From Pedobacter frigidisoli (GTDB lineage Bacteria; Bacteroidota; Bacteroidia; Sphingobacteriales; Sphingobacteriaceae), in NCBI RefSeq assembly GCF_004331675.1, contig NZ_SJSN01000013.1, positions 1 through 64,000 on the forward strand: 64,000 bases of DNA. Direction: 5' to 3'. Below, piece by piece: positions 45,484-54,288 of the stretch. The stretch's first letter is position 1, and each line of letters opens with the position of its first letter. The position numbers and the translations under genes were made by a program. The notes beneath the pieces were generated by a model, which saw only the letters and a list, made by a program, of their open reading frames with translations, was not told where the DNA came from and made no database searches.

Positions 45484-45993
45484 TCATATCAAAGATATTG
45501 TTTGCTCATGGCGCCAAGGGCCGCCCAAATAAGTCCAGAGATGTAAATTGATAGACTTAACGAAAAATGGAACAAAATTTTCTTGTAGTTTATGAAAGAG
45601 TAAATTGGCTTCCGGTGGACTAACCTTATTTTGTATGGTAATGTGCGGACGAAAAGTTTGGAGGTCCTGGGGAATTAAGATAGCTTTAAATTGGATTTTT
45701 AAATCGTTATGAAGTTGTTGTAATTCCTTACTGTTTACACTATATGCAACACCACCTCCAAGTTTTATCAGCTTACTTATCTCCATATCAAAACTTGGAA
45801 ATCGAAAATTTGATATAAAGTTAATCGTATCAATACTATTGGGCAATTGATGGAAAAGCGTTAGGTGCGCAGCTAAAAAATTTCTTTCCACTGGGAAATA
45901 AAGATTTCGTTGTGCATTGAAGAAATCCTCGCTTTGAGCATCTAGCCCAAGTGTTAAGATTAACGGTTCATTTTGCATCTCTTTAAACATCAT
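45484..45993 (-). CDS. 2H phosphoesterase (LigT/2'-5' RNA ligase-like)
   Basis: 169 residues with the two H-x-T motifs, AHLTLFH (about 44-50) and RPHITIQN (about 117-124), that define the 2H superfamily. Substrates in this group are cyclic phosphodiesters of RNA or nucleotides; the exact role is unknown. It is the last gene of the LysR-photolyase-DUF4385 operon, 18 bp after DUF4385. Met6 is an alternative start. Confidence 0.85.
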   Translation of the reverse strand: MMFKEMQNEPLILTLGLDAQSEDFFNAQRNLYFPVERNFLAAHLTLFHQLPNSIDTINFISNFRFPSFDMEISKLIKLGGGVAYSVNSKELQQLHNDLKIQFKAILIPQDLQTFRPHITIQNKVSPPEANLLFHKLQENFVPFFVKSINLHLWTYLGGPWRHEQTISLI

Positions 45994-46011
45994 TTTAATG
46001 ATTAAACATAT

Positions 46012-46497
46012 TTAACCCTTTTCTATTTTCCACTGCTTTTTCATATTCGAATATTCTTCATTAGCTTCTGCTGTTTTCCAATGTTGATAGAAGACTTGTG
46101 CTGCTTCAGCTTTTTCAGGGTCGCCTGTTCCTCGTTCCAATAGGTTATAATTTTTGGCCGAATCATATTTTTTTCCACCCTTGTAATTTGCATACCTCCG
46201 AGAACGCGTATAACCCATCTGTAAGTATTTGCGAGCCATATCTGCGCCAACAAAATCACCCTGTTTTAAATAAATTAAAAACTGATCGTAAATCTTTTGC
46301 GCACTTACCTCGGCAATAGATTTGGTTTTAAACCGCCAATTAATCCCAATTTCAGCTTTGTAGGGTTGACAAATTAAAACGCCCTGCTCGCCCTTACCAA
46401 CGCAGTATAACTCAGGATTTTTCCTGTAATCAATATCTGGCTTCCAAGCGTAAGCAGGTTTATCGAAGTTTAAATAGGAGGGTAATTCGCTCATCAT
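46012..46497 (-). CDS. DUF4385 family protein
   Basis: 161 residues; recognised by DKPAYAWKPDIDYRKNPELYCVGKGEQGVLICQPYKAEIGINWRFK and the Arg/Tyr-rich GADMARKYLQMGYTRSRRYANYKGG. The protein is basic and cytoplasmic with no signal peptide. The family's function is unknown. It sits 12 bp after the photolyase gene and 18 bp before the 2H phosphoesterase gene, suggesting shared DNA or RNA repair or light-linked roles. Confidence 0.85.
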   Translation of the reverse strand: MMSELPSYLNFDKPAYAWKPDIDYRKNPELYCVGKGEQGVLICQPYKAEIGINWRFKTKSIAEVSAQKIYDQFLIYLKQGDFVGADMARKYLQMGYTRSRRYANYKGGKKYDSAKNYNLLERGTGDPEKAEAAQVFYQHWKTAEANEEYSNMKKQWKIEKG

Positions 46498-46509
46498 TAT
46501 TAATTTATA

Positions 46510-48057
46510 TCACAACTTATCCAAATTTTCAAGATAATAGTTGGCACGTTGCAAAACGGAAGCCTTAAGCGCCGGCGCCATCTTATCCCAAGTTCTATAA
46601 ACCATAGAAAGCCGATGATTGTGTTGAAGTTTTGCTCTTTGTTGATCATGAAAATTCCAGTATAGGCTATTAAATGGACATGAATTTTCACCAATCTTAT
46701 CATTACGATCGTACTTACAACTATCACAATAATTACTCATTTTATGAATGTAGTTGGCTGAAGCAGTATATGGTTTCGAACCTGTAATTCCTCCATCAGC
46801 ATATTGACTCATGCCTCTTGTATTGGTAATTTCGACCCATTGAATAGCATCAATATAAATACCTAGATACCAAAAATCTACATCATCGGGATTTATGCCA
46901 GCAAGCAGTGCAAAATTGCCGGTAATCATAAGTCTTTGGATGTGGTGAGCGTATGCAAAGCGTAACGATTGTGATATGGATTGCTTAAGGCAGTTCATAT
47001 TTGTATTACCTGTCCAATACCAATCTGGAAGTTTTTTTACATGATTAAAATAGTTAAGTTGCTCAAAATTAGGCATATGCATCCAGTAGATGCCACGCAT
47101 GTATTCTCGCCATCCTAGTATTTGCCTTACAAAACCTTCCAATTGATTAAGCGCTACTGATTTTTTATGTTCTTCCCAATATGCCAATACAGTATTTACT
47201 ACCTCCATTGGCGAGAGCATTTTGGTATTCATACTAAATGAAAGCCGAGAGTGGTAAAGCGACCATTCATCTGTGTGCATTGCATCTTGGAAAGTGCCAA
47301 ATAAGGGCAAGCAGTTTTCGCAAAAATAGTGCAAGAGCTTTAGTGATTGTTCCCTATTTATGGGCCATTGAAAATAGTGGGGAACAATACTCCCAATCGT
47401 TTTGGTTTCTGCGGCGACCAAGCGATCAAACTGCGCTTTCACATCATTATCAAATAAGAGTGGAGGATTTGGTTTATGGTTTTTTGGAAGTTTCTTACGA
47501 TTCTCAATATCGAAATTCCATTTATCTCCCTCAGGGTCGGTACCATTATTGATTAAAATATGGTGTTTTAATCTCATTGCCCGATAAAAGCTTTCCATTA
47601 CCAACTCCTTTTTGCCCGAAAAAAAATCGGCTAGTTCTTCTCTTTTGGTGTAAAAGTGTTCGCTATCAAAACAATGCCAATTAATGTTAAGTTGGCTGCA
47701 CAAGTTATTCAGCTCTTGATCTAATCTGTATTCGTCGGGTAATTGATATTGGAATTCCTCTATGCCAAAAGCCTCAATCAAATCTTTTATGTTTTCCGAA
47801 ATGTTTTGCTTATTACTTGGGTTATTAAGATGTAGATAAAGGGTTTCGAATCCTTGGCTAATGATTGTTTTTGCAAAACTTTCCATTGCTGCAAAGAAAG
47901 CACAGGCCTTTTGAATATGATGCCATACATAGTCAGTTTCCGTTTTCACTTCCATCATAATGTGGAGCGTCGATGGATCAGCAGCTAAAAACCAACTATG
48001 CTGCAGGTTAAGCTGGTCGCCAAGAACTAACCTTAGTGTTTTATATTTTTTTTTCAT
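46510..48057 (-). CDS. FeS-type bacterial cryptochrome/photolyase (PhrB-like)
   Basis: 515 residues of the DPRP/FeS-BCP group: RLVLGDQLNLQHSWF at the antenna domain, and a C-terminal FAD domain. Cys356, Cys444, Cys447 and Cys460 have spacing 88-3-13, the same as the 4Fe-4S ligands of Agrobacterium PhrB (C350, C438, C441, C454), so a (6-4) photolyase with an iron-sulfur cluster is likely. It follows the LysR gene by 18 bp and is first of three downstream genes. Confidence 0.92.
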   Translation of the reverse strand: MKKKYKTLRLVLGDQLNLQHSWFLAADPSTLHIMMEVKTETDYVWHHIQKACAFFAAMESFAKTIISQGFETLYLHLNNPSNKQNISENIKDLIEAFGIEEFQYQLPDEYRLDQELNNLCSQLNINWHCFDSEHFYTKREELADFFSGKKELVMESFYRAMRLKHHILINNGTDPEGDKWNFDIENRKKLPKNHKPNPPLLFDNDVKAQFDRLVAAETKTIGSIVPHYFQWPINREQSLKLLHYFCENCLPLFGTFQDAMHTDEWSLYHSRLSFSMNTKMLSPMEVVNTVLAYWEEHKKSVALNQLEGFVRQILGWREYMRGIYWMHMPNFEQLNYFNHVKKLPDWYWTGNTNMNCLKQSISQSLRFAYAHHIQRLMITGNFALLAGINPDDVDFWYLGIYIDAIQWVEITNTRGMSQYADGGITGSKPYTASANYIHKMSNYCDSCKYDRNDKIGENSCPFNSLYWNFHDQQRAKLQHNHRLSMVYRTWDKMAPALKASVLQRANYYLENLDKL

Positions 48058-48075
48058 GGATTACTAACAATAAAA

Positions 48076-48972
48076 TTAATTCTGCAAATCTTGAGTAACA
48101 AAATCCACGGCATGACTTAAAGAAAGATTCCTACTATCTTCTTTCCAAACCATAAAAAGCTCTGTTTGTTGTTTAATATGATCAAGTGCTACAAACTTTA
48201 CTTTCAAATCGTAACCATATTGCAGAGAAGTAGGTAATATCGCAATGCCCATTCCTTCTTCTATCAATTTAAAAATAGTTAATGCGTTAATAGATCGATG
48301 GAAAACCGTTGGACGAAAACCATGATCTTCGCAAATACTCATAACTAAATCGAAATAATGTGGACTATCCTCGCTGGAAAAAAAGATAAAAGGCTGATCC
48401 TTTAGTTTGGCAATCTCCTTAAAATTTGCCTTGTTTAAAGGATGATTTATAGGAAGAACAATTGAAAAAGTATCTCGATGAATGAGGTGGTTCGCAATTC
48501 CGGCGGGGAACGTTTTAACGCGAACAAAGCCAAGATCAAGCTGGCGGGTTTGTAATAATGCCAACTGAAGTTTATTGGGCATCTCTTCCAGAATAGTTCG
48601 TATTCCAGGAAACTTTCTGTTCAATCCAGCAACAAAATCTGGGATCACTTTTTGTGCCGCCGAACCCAAAAAACCTACCCTAAGTTCGCTAAGTTTCCCT
48701 TGGTTAATATCAATAACCTGCCTTTTAATATTTTCCAGATTGCTAAATATCAATTCAACTTCTCCTAATAGAAATGCCCCAGCAGCCGTTAATTCGACTT
48801 TTTTTTTATTCCTGTCAAACAAACTGGCGCCGAATATTTCTTCCATTTGCTTAATCTGTCTGCTAAGTCCGGGCTGCGAAATAAAAAGCTTTTCTGATGC
48901 TTTGCGAAAGTTGAGCGTTTCGCCCAAAACCTGAAAATATTTGAGGTGCCTTAGTTCTATTTGATAACTCAT
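48076..48972 (-). CDS. LysR-family transcriptional regulator
   Basis: 298 residues with the N-terminal winged helix (ELRHLKYFQVLGETLNFRKASEKLFISQPGLSRQIKQMEE) and periplasmic-binding-like effector domain (LSELRVGFLGSAAQKVIPDF). It lies 76 bp from and divergent to hutH, and 18 bp ahead of the photolyase. It could regulate hutHU, the photolyase operon, or both from the same spacer. The effector is not evident. Confidence 0.9.
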   Translation of the reverse strand: MSYQIELRHLKYFQVLGETLNFRKASEKLFISQPGLSRQIKQMEEIFGASLFDRNKKKVELTAAGAFLLGEVELIFSNLENIKRQVIDINQGKLSELRVGFLGSAAQKVIPDFVAGLNRKFPGIRTILEEMPNKLQLALLQTRQLDLGFVRVKTFPAGIANHLIHRDTFSIVLPINHPLNKANFKEIAKLKDQPFIFFSSEDSPHYFDLVMSICEDHGFRPTVFHRSINALTIFKLIEEGMGIAILPTSLQYGYDLKVKFVALDHIKQQTELFMVWKEDSRNLSLSHAVDFVTQDLQN

Positions 48973-49048
48973 GGTTATTAGTTGATGATGGAAATGGTAT
49001 TTATAGGTATCAAAGGTAACAGTTAAATTTACTTAATTATTTAAGCAA

Positions 49049-50608
49049 ATGAATAGAGCAAATATTTTTCGATACGGGATAGATTTTTTAACGATTAAGG
49101 ATGCAATTGCCATTAGCCGTGGCGAAATTAAGGCGGTTTTTGATGATGAATCTCGAGAGCGAGTTAGAGAAAGCAGTGCGATTGTAGAAAAGATTGCGCA
49201 AGGAAGCAAGGCCGTTTATGGCATAAATACAGGTTTTGGTCCGCTTTGTACCTCGATGATTTCTCCAGCTGATACTCGTAAACTTCAATCGAATATTCTT
49301 AAAAGTCATGCTGTTGGTTTGGGAGAACCTATCAATTTAGAAATTTCCAAACTCATGTTAATCCTGAAAATCCATGCGCTGGCAAAAGGCTTTTCTGGTA
49401 TTCAAGAAACAACGTTAGATAGAATGATTTGGCATTTGGAAAATGATGCCATTCCCATTATTCCTAAACAAGGCTCAGTTGGTGCTTCTGGCGATTTGGC
49501 ACCACTTTCCCATCTGTTCTTACCGCTAATTGGTTTAGGAAAAGTAAGTTATAATGGTCAAGTGATAGAAAGTGCCAATCTATTGAAAGCTCACCAACTT
49601 GAAGCCATCAAATTAAATGCAAAAGAGGGTTTGGCACTCATCAACGGAACGCAGTTTATGGCGGCTCACGGAGTAAAAGCTGTGGAGAGAATGGGAGATT
49701 TATTGGATCATGCAGATTTGATTGCTGCGATGATGATCGAGGGTTTGAAAGGTTCTGAAAAGCCTTTTGATGAACGACTACACCAACTGAGGCCTTTTCC
49801 AGGCAATATCGAAGTCGCATCCAATATCCGATCATTTTTAAAAGATTCTGAAATTGTGCAGTCGCATTTGGATTGTGCTAAGGTACAAGATCCTTATTCA
49901 TTACGCTGTGTTCCGCAAGTTCATGGTGCTTCGCGTAATGCATACAAACACCTCAAGGAAGCCATAGAAATAGAAATCAATTCCGTTACCGATAATCCTG
50001 TAATCTTCAATGATTCTACCGCGATAAGTGGCGGCAATTTCCATGGGCAACCCATCGCTTTACCTTTCGATTATGCCTGTTTGGCCATGTCGGAGATTGG
50101 AAACATCAGTGATCGTAGAGTTTACTTATCGCTTGAAGGAAATACCGATGGCGTACCGAAATTGTTGATGCGTGAGACGGGGATTAACTCTGGATTTATG
50201 ATTGTACAATATACCTCTGCGGCACTTGCAAGCGAGAATAAAGGACTCTGCTTTCCATCAAGCGCTGATAGTATTCCCACCTCACTCGGACAAGAAGATC
50301 ATGTGAGTATGGGCTCAATCGGTGTAAGAAAATTACATCAGGTAATGGACAATACCGAACGAATTTTAGCAATCGAACTCTTTTGTGCAGCGCAAGCTAT
50401 GGATTATCACGCTCCACTGAAATCGGGCAAGATCATTTCTGCCGTTCATGAGCACATTCGTTCCAAAATACCACATTTAGAGGAAGACCAGCTCATGTAT
50501 CAATTGATGGAAGAAGTTGTTGATATGTTGCAATCTCGAACGCTGCTAAACATTGCAAGAAAAGCTGGTTCAGCTATTGGTATTACTTTCCCATCTACTT
50601 CTTTTTAG
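49049..50608 (+). CDS. hutH: Histidine ammonia-lyase
   Basis: Removes ammonia from histidine to give urocanate. 519 residues; the MIO cofactor forms from Ala146-Ser147-Gly148 in GSVGASGDLAPLSH, and the active Tyr lies in VYGINTGFGPLC (Tyr57). Other blocks are PKLLMRETGINSGFMIVQYTSAALASENK and PQVHGASRNAYKHL. The length is normal for the family. hutU begins 12 bp downstream. hutI and hutG are not in the window. Confidence 0.96.
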   Translation: MNRANIFRYGIDFLTIKDAIAISRGEIKAVFDDESRERVRESSAIVEKIAQGSKAVYGINTGFGPLCTSMISPADTRKLQSNILKSHAVGLGEPINLEISKLMLILKIHALAKGFSGIQETTLDRMIWHLENDAIPIIPKQGSVGASGDLAPLSHLFLPLIGLGKVSYNGQVIESANLLKAHQLEAIKLNAKEGLALINGTQFMAAHGVKAVERMGDLLDHADLIAAMMIEGLKGSEKPFDERLHQLRPFPGNIEVASNIRSFLKDSEIVQSHLDCAKVQDPYSLRCVPQVHGASRNAYKHLKEAIEIEINSVTDNPVIFNDSTAISGGNFHGQPIALPFDYACLAMSEIGNISDRRVYLSLEGNTDGVPKLLMRETGINSGFMIVQYTSAALASENKGLCFPSSADSIPTSLGQEDHVSMGSIGVRKLHQVMDNTERILAIELFCAAQAMDYHAPLKSGKIISAVHEHIRSKIPHLEEDQLMYQLMEEVVDMLQSRTLLNIARKAGSAIGITFPSTSF

Positions 50609-50620
50609 TCATCGACACAC

Positions 50621-52627
50621 ATGAATTTTAAACAGCAAATTTTGCAAGGAATACCAGCTGTATTGCCTGCTAAATATATTGATAATAAGGAGATTCCGCA
50701 TGCGCCAATCAGGACAAACGGGCTGAATGTGGAAGAAAAAAAGTTAAGTGTAATCAATGCTTTACGATATTTTCCAAGCGAGTGGCACCATGAACTATCC
50801 ATCGAATTTTTAGAAGAATTGGAAATGTTTGGGAAGATTTATATGCTGAGATTCATTCCTGAGTACGAAATGTATGCTCGCCCATTCCAAGAATATCCAT
50901 TCGAAAGTAAACATGCGGCCTGTATTATGCTGATGATTCAAAATAACTTGGATCATAAAATTGCCCAATTTCCGCATGAGTTAATTACTTATGGAGGAAA
51001 TGGTAGCGTATTCCAAAATTGGGCACAATACCTCATTACCATGCAATATTTGGCAACAATGATAGATGCTCAAACCCTTAACATTTATAGCGGCCATCCA
51101 CAGGGTTTATTTCCATCAAATTCTTGGGCGCCAAGGGTGGTGATTACCAATGGAATGATGGTGCCGAATTACTCCAGTAAAAAGGATTTGGAAAAATTTT
51201 CTGCACTTGGCGTAACGCAGTATGGCCAAATGACGGCAGGTTCGTACATGTACATCGGTCCGCAGGGAATTGTTCATGGTACCACAATTACGTTGATGAA
51301 TGCGTTTAGAAATAAGCTTTCTGTTGGTGAAAATCCCAATGGGAAAATTTTTCTTACTGCAGGTTTGGGCGGAATGAGCGGTGCGCAACCGAAAGCCGGA
51401 AATATTGCTGGCTGCATCACCATTTGTGCAGAAGTTAATCCGCAGGCTGCCAGAAAAAGGTTTGAGCAGGGTTGGGTAGATGAACTTATCGAAACCATGC
51501 CCATTTTGATAGAAAGGATTAAAAAAGCCCAATCTAACAAAGAAATAGTTTCTTTGGCATTTATTGGCAACGTAGTTGATGTTTGGGAGAAATTCTATGA
51601 GGAAGAAATTTTTGTTACCATTGGATCAGACCAAACTTCGTTGCATAATCCATTTTCTGGCGGATATTACCCTGCTGCACTTAGCTTTGAAAATTCAAAT
51701 AAAATGATGTCCGAAGATCCTGAAAAGTTTAAAAAATATGTAGAGGAATCGCTTGTTCGGCAAGTTGCTGCCATAAATAAGCACTGCGAGAAAGGCACTT
51801 ACTTTTTCGATTATGGCAATGCTTTCTTGCTCGAATCGGGCAGGGCAGGAGCAGACGTATTTAATCATTCTGGCAATGGTTTTAAGTATGCTTCATACGT
51901 TGAGGATATTCTTGGTCCGATGTGTTTCGACTATGGCTTTGGACCTTTTAGATGGGTTTGTACTTCGGGAAAGGAAGAAGATCTTCAGCTCACCGACCAA
52001 TTGGCTTTAGAAGTAATGAAAGAAATCATCATTGATGCACCTCAAGAAATCCAGCAGCAGTTGCAAGATAATATTAACTGGATTGAGCAAGCAAAATCGC
52101 ACAATTTAGTGGTGGGTTCTCAAGCCAGAATTCTATACGCCGATGCCGAGGGAAGATCAAAAATTGCAGTTCGATTTAACGAAGCTATCCAAGCTAGCAA
52201 AATTTCTGCACCAATTGTTCTCGGTCGAGATCATCATGATGTGAGCGGTACCGATTCACCTTTTCGGGAAACCAGCAATATTTACGATGGTAGCCGTTAC
52301 ACCGCAGATATGGCCATTCAAAATGTGATTGGCGATAGTTTTAGGGGCGCTTCTTGGGTAAGCATTCACAACGGCGGCGGCGTTGGTTGGGGAGAAGTAA
52401 TAAACGGAGGCTTCGGATTGGTATTGGATGGAACTGAAACTGCAACGCTAAAAGCGAGAGAAATGCTTTTCTTCGATGTAAATAATGGCATCGCCAGAAG
52501 AAGTTGGGCCAGGAATAAAGAAGCAGTCTTCGCCATAAAACAAGAAATGGAGCGAACAAAAACGCTTAAGATTACACTTCCTAATTTTGTGGAGGATGAA
52601 ATTATGGATAACCTTTTTAATAAATAA
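50621..52627 (+). CDS. hutU: Urocanate hydratase
   Basis: Converts urocanate to imidazolonepropionate with tightly bound NAD. 668 residues, longer than the ~555-residue enzymes of Pseudomonas and Bacillus, as in the Bacteroidota subgroup. Landmarks are YSGHPQGLFPS, GLGGMSGAQPKAGNIAGC and TIGSDQTSLHNPFSGGYYPA, and a late IVLGRDHHDVSGTDSPFRET with NGGGVGWGEVINGG. It is co-transcribed with hutH. After it comes a 414-bp spacer. Confidence 0.95.
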   Translation: MNFKQQILQGIPAVLPAKYIDNKEIPHAPIRTNGLNVEEKKLSVINALRYFPSEWHHELSIEFLEELEMFGKIYMLRFIPEYEMYARPFQEYPFESKHAACIMLMIQNNLDHKIAQFPHELITYGGNGSVFQNWAQYLITMQYLATMIDAQTLNIYSGHPQGLFPSNSWAPRVVITNGMMVPNYSSKKDLEKFSALGVTQYGQMTAGSYMYIGPQGIVHGTTITLMNAFRNKLSVGENPNGKIFLTAGLGGMSGAQPKAGNIAGCITICAEVNPQAARKRFEQGWVDELIETMPILIERIKKAQSNKEIVSLAFIGNVVDVWEKFYEEEIFVTIGSDQTSLHNPFSGGYYPAALSFENSNKMMSEDPEKFKKYVEESLVRQVAAINKHCEKGTYFFDYGNAFLLESGRAGADVFNHSGNGFKYASYVEDILGPMCFDYGFGPFRWVCTSGKEEDLQLTDQLALEVMKEIIIDAPQEIQQQLQDNINWIEQAKSHNLVVGSQARILYADAEGRSKIAVRFNEAIQASKISAPIVLGRDHHDVSGTDSPFRETSNIYDGSRYTADMAIQNVIGDSFRGASWVSIHNGGGVGWGEVINGGFGLVLDGTETATLKAREMLFFDVNNGIARRSWARNKEAVFAIKQEMERTKTLKITLPNFVEDEIMDNLFNK

Positions 52628-53002
52628 CGTGAGTTTTGGATCTTTTCAATATGCATTATGTATTTACACCCAGCAAAGCCAAAGCACAAAATCTTCGTTC
52701 TACTTAATCCCGGCCTAACAAATTTTTCGGATTGCACAGTCCGAGCCTTATTACTGGCTTCCAAAGAAAAATTTTCAGCCGGCATTTTTTGTTTCTTTTT
52801 GATGTCAAAAAGAAAAAAGCCCGTCCGGCCAGGACAAAAAAATACCTTTTTAAGAAAATAGACAATGATTTTCAAACTAATATCAATATGCTACGTCCAA
52901 AACTCACGTTAAAAAGCACTCGAGCGTTTGATTTAGGCTGAGTTGTTTGAATTACGTAATCAATTCTTTGAAATGTGTAATATTTCGTTAACAATTGGCG
53001 AT
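52628..53002. repeat. Gene-free spacer with palindromic intergenic element
   Basis: The spacer after hutU has no supportable gene. At 52792-52815 two perfect 11-bp arms (TTTCTTTTTGA and its complement) flank TG, giving a strong hairpin. A shorter CGGA/TCCG pair lies near 52727-52742 and GC-rich CCGGC/GGCCGG tracts at about 52779 and 52825. It looks like a mobile or recurrent intergenic element, but copies elsewhere cannot be tested here. Confidence 0.4.
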
Positions 53003-53010
53003 TATCTTTG
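53003..53010 (+). promoter_or_regulatory. Candidate -7 element of the alcohol dehydrogenase gene
   Basis: TATCTTTG matches TAnnTTTG, 31 bp before the ATG. The best -33 match (TTTC, 52983-52986) is 16 bp away, shorter than normal. Confidence 0.45.
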
Positions 53011-53041
53011 TTGAGCTATAGTAAATAAAAATTCATAAAAA

Positions 53042-54085
53042 ATGATTGCAACAAAAGGATATGCAGCACAAAGTGCTGAAACAGATTTGGCACCTTGGAA
53101 TTTTGAGCGCCGTGAAGTTGGACCTCACGATGTTCAATTTGAGATACTTTTCTGTGGTGTTTGTCACTCAGATCTTCACCAAATTAAAAACGATTGGTTT
53201 CCTGGTATTTTTCCAATGGTTCCAGGTCACGAAATTGTTGGTCGCGTAGTTAAAGTTGGCGACCATGTTAAAAATTTCAAGGTTGGAGATTTAGCTGGAA
53301 CAGGCTGTATGGTAGATTCTTGCCAGGTTTGCGAAAACTGTAAACAAGATTTAGAACAGTATTGCTTGGAGGGAAATACACAAACTTACAATGGATTAGA
53401 GCGTGATGGAAAAACACCAACTTACGGTGGGTATTCTGATAGCATTGTGGTGAGAGAAGAATTTGTATTGAAAGTTTCTGATAAATTGGATCTTGCAGCG
53501 GTTGCACCATTGCTTTGTGCAGGCATTACCACTTACTCTCCTTTACGCCATTGGAAAGTAGGAAAAGGTCATAAATTAGCGGTTTTAGGTTTAGGTGGAT
53601 TAGGTCACATGGCAGTTAAATTTGGTGTTGCTTTCGGTGCTGAAGTTACTGTGTTAAGTACTTCACCTAAAAAAGAAGAAGATGCAAAAAAACTAGGTGC
53701 TCACCATTTCGTGGTAACTACCGATCCAGCTCAAATAAAAGCAGCAAGAGGAACCTTCGATTTCATTTTAGATACGGTTTCTGCAGAGCATGATTTTAAT
53801 ATGTATCTTTCACTGTTGAGAACAAATGGAACGCACATCTGTGTGGGTGTTCCACCTAAACCAGCAGAAATTGCTGCTTTCAGTTTATTGGGAGGCAGAA
53901 AAAGCCTAGCTGGTTCGGGTATTGGTGGTATTAAGGAAACTCAAGAAATGCTTGATTTCTGTGCCGAAAATAACATCGTTTCAGATATCGAAATGATCGA
54001 TATGAAAGACATCCATAACGCTTACAGCAGAATGGAAAAAGGCGATGTGCGCTATAGATTCGTAATCGACATGGCTACTTTATAA
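53042..54085 (+). CDS. Zinc-dependent NAD(P) alcohol dehydrogenase (YahK/CAD type)
   Basis: 347 residues. Catalytic zinc site CGVCHSDLHQ (about 38-47) with PGHEIVGRV; structural zinc cysteines in GCMVDSCQVCENCKQDLEQYC; Rossmann motif VLGLGGLGHMAVKFG (about 180). This pattern is shared by broad-substrate aldehyde reductases of the cinnamyl-alcohol type, so it probably detoxifies aldehydes with NADPH. It stands alone. A short CAAGAAG/CTTCTTG hairpin lies near 54117-54136 without a clear T-tract. Confidence 0.93.
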   Translation: MIATKGYAAQSAETDLAPWNFERREVGPHDVQFEILFCGVCHSDLHQIKNDWFPGIFPMVPGHEIVGRVVKVGDHVKNFKVGDLAGTGCMVDSCQVCENCKQDLEQYCLEGNTQTYNGLERDGKTPTYGGYSDSIVVREEFVLKVSDKLDLAAVAPLLCAGITTYSPLRHWKVGKGHKLAVLGLGGLGHMAVKFGVAFGAEVTVLSTSPKKEEDAKKLGAHHFVVTTDPAQIKAARGTFDFILDTVSAEHDFNMYLSLLRTNGTHICVGVPPKPAEIAAFSLLGGRKSLAGSGIGGIKETQEMLDFCAENNIVSDIEMIDMKDIHNAYSRMEKGDVRYRFVIDMATL

Positions 54086-54251
54086 GCTAAATTATTTAAA
54101 TATGCTAAATGCCTCAAGAAGTATTATCTTCTTGGGACATTGCTTTTTAAAAGCTTTTCACACTTCAGCAAAGTAAAAAATTTTGAAATCTTTTTCTATA
54201 TTCGTAGATAATCGTTAATACAACGTTTAACTAACCAAATTTGATCACCTC

Positions 54252-54274
54252 ACTAAATATTTTGATTATTTAGT
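54252..54274 (+). promoter_or_regulatory. Inverted repeat upstream of the esterase operon
   Basis: ACTAAATA (54252-54259) and TATTTAGT (54267-54274) are perfect 8-bp arms with 7 bp between, ending 14 bp before the esterase ATG. It may be an operator or mRNA hairpin. It lies in a 203-bp spacer (54086-54288) with no other gene. Confidence 0.35.
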
Positions 54275-54288
54275 TGGAAACAAAAACT

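Noticed and set aside
52658..52941. Short open frames on both strands after hutU
   Set aside because: They are open because of A/T and palindromic repeats, and the translations are low in complexity.
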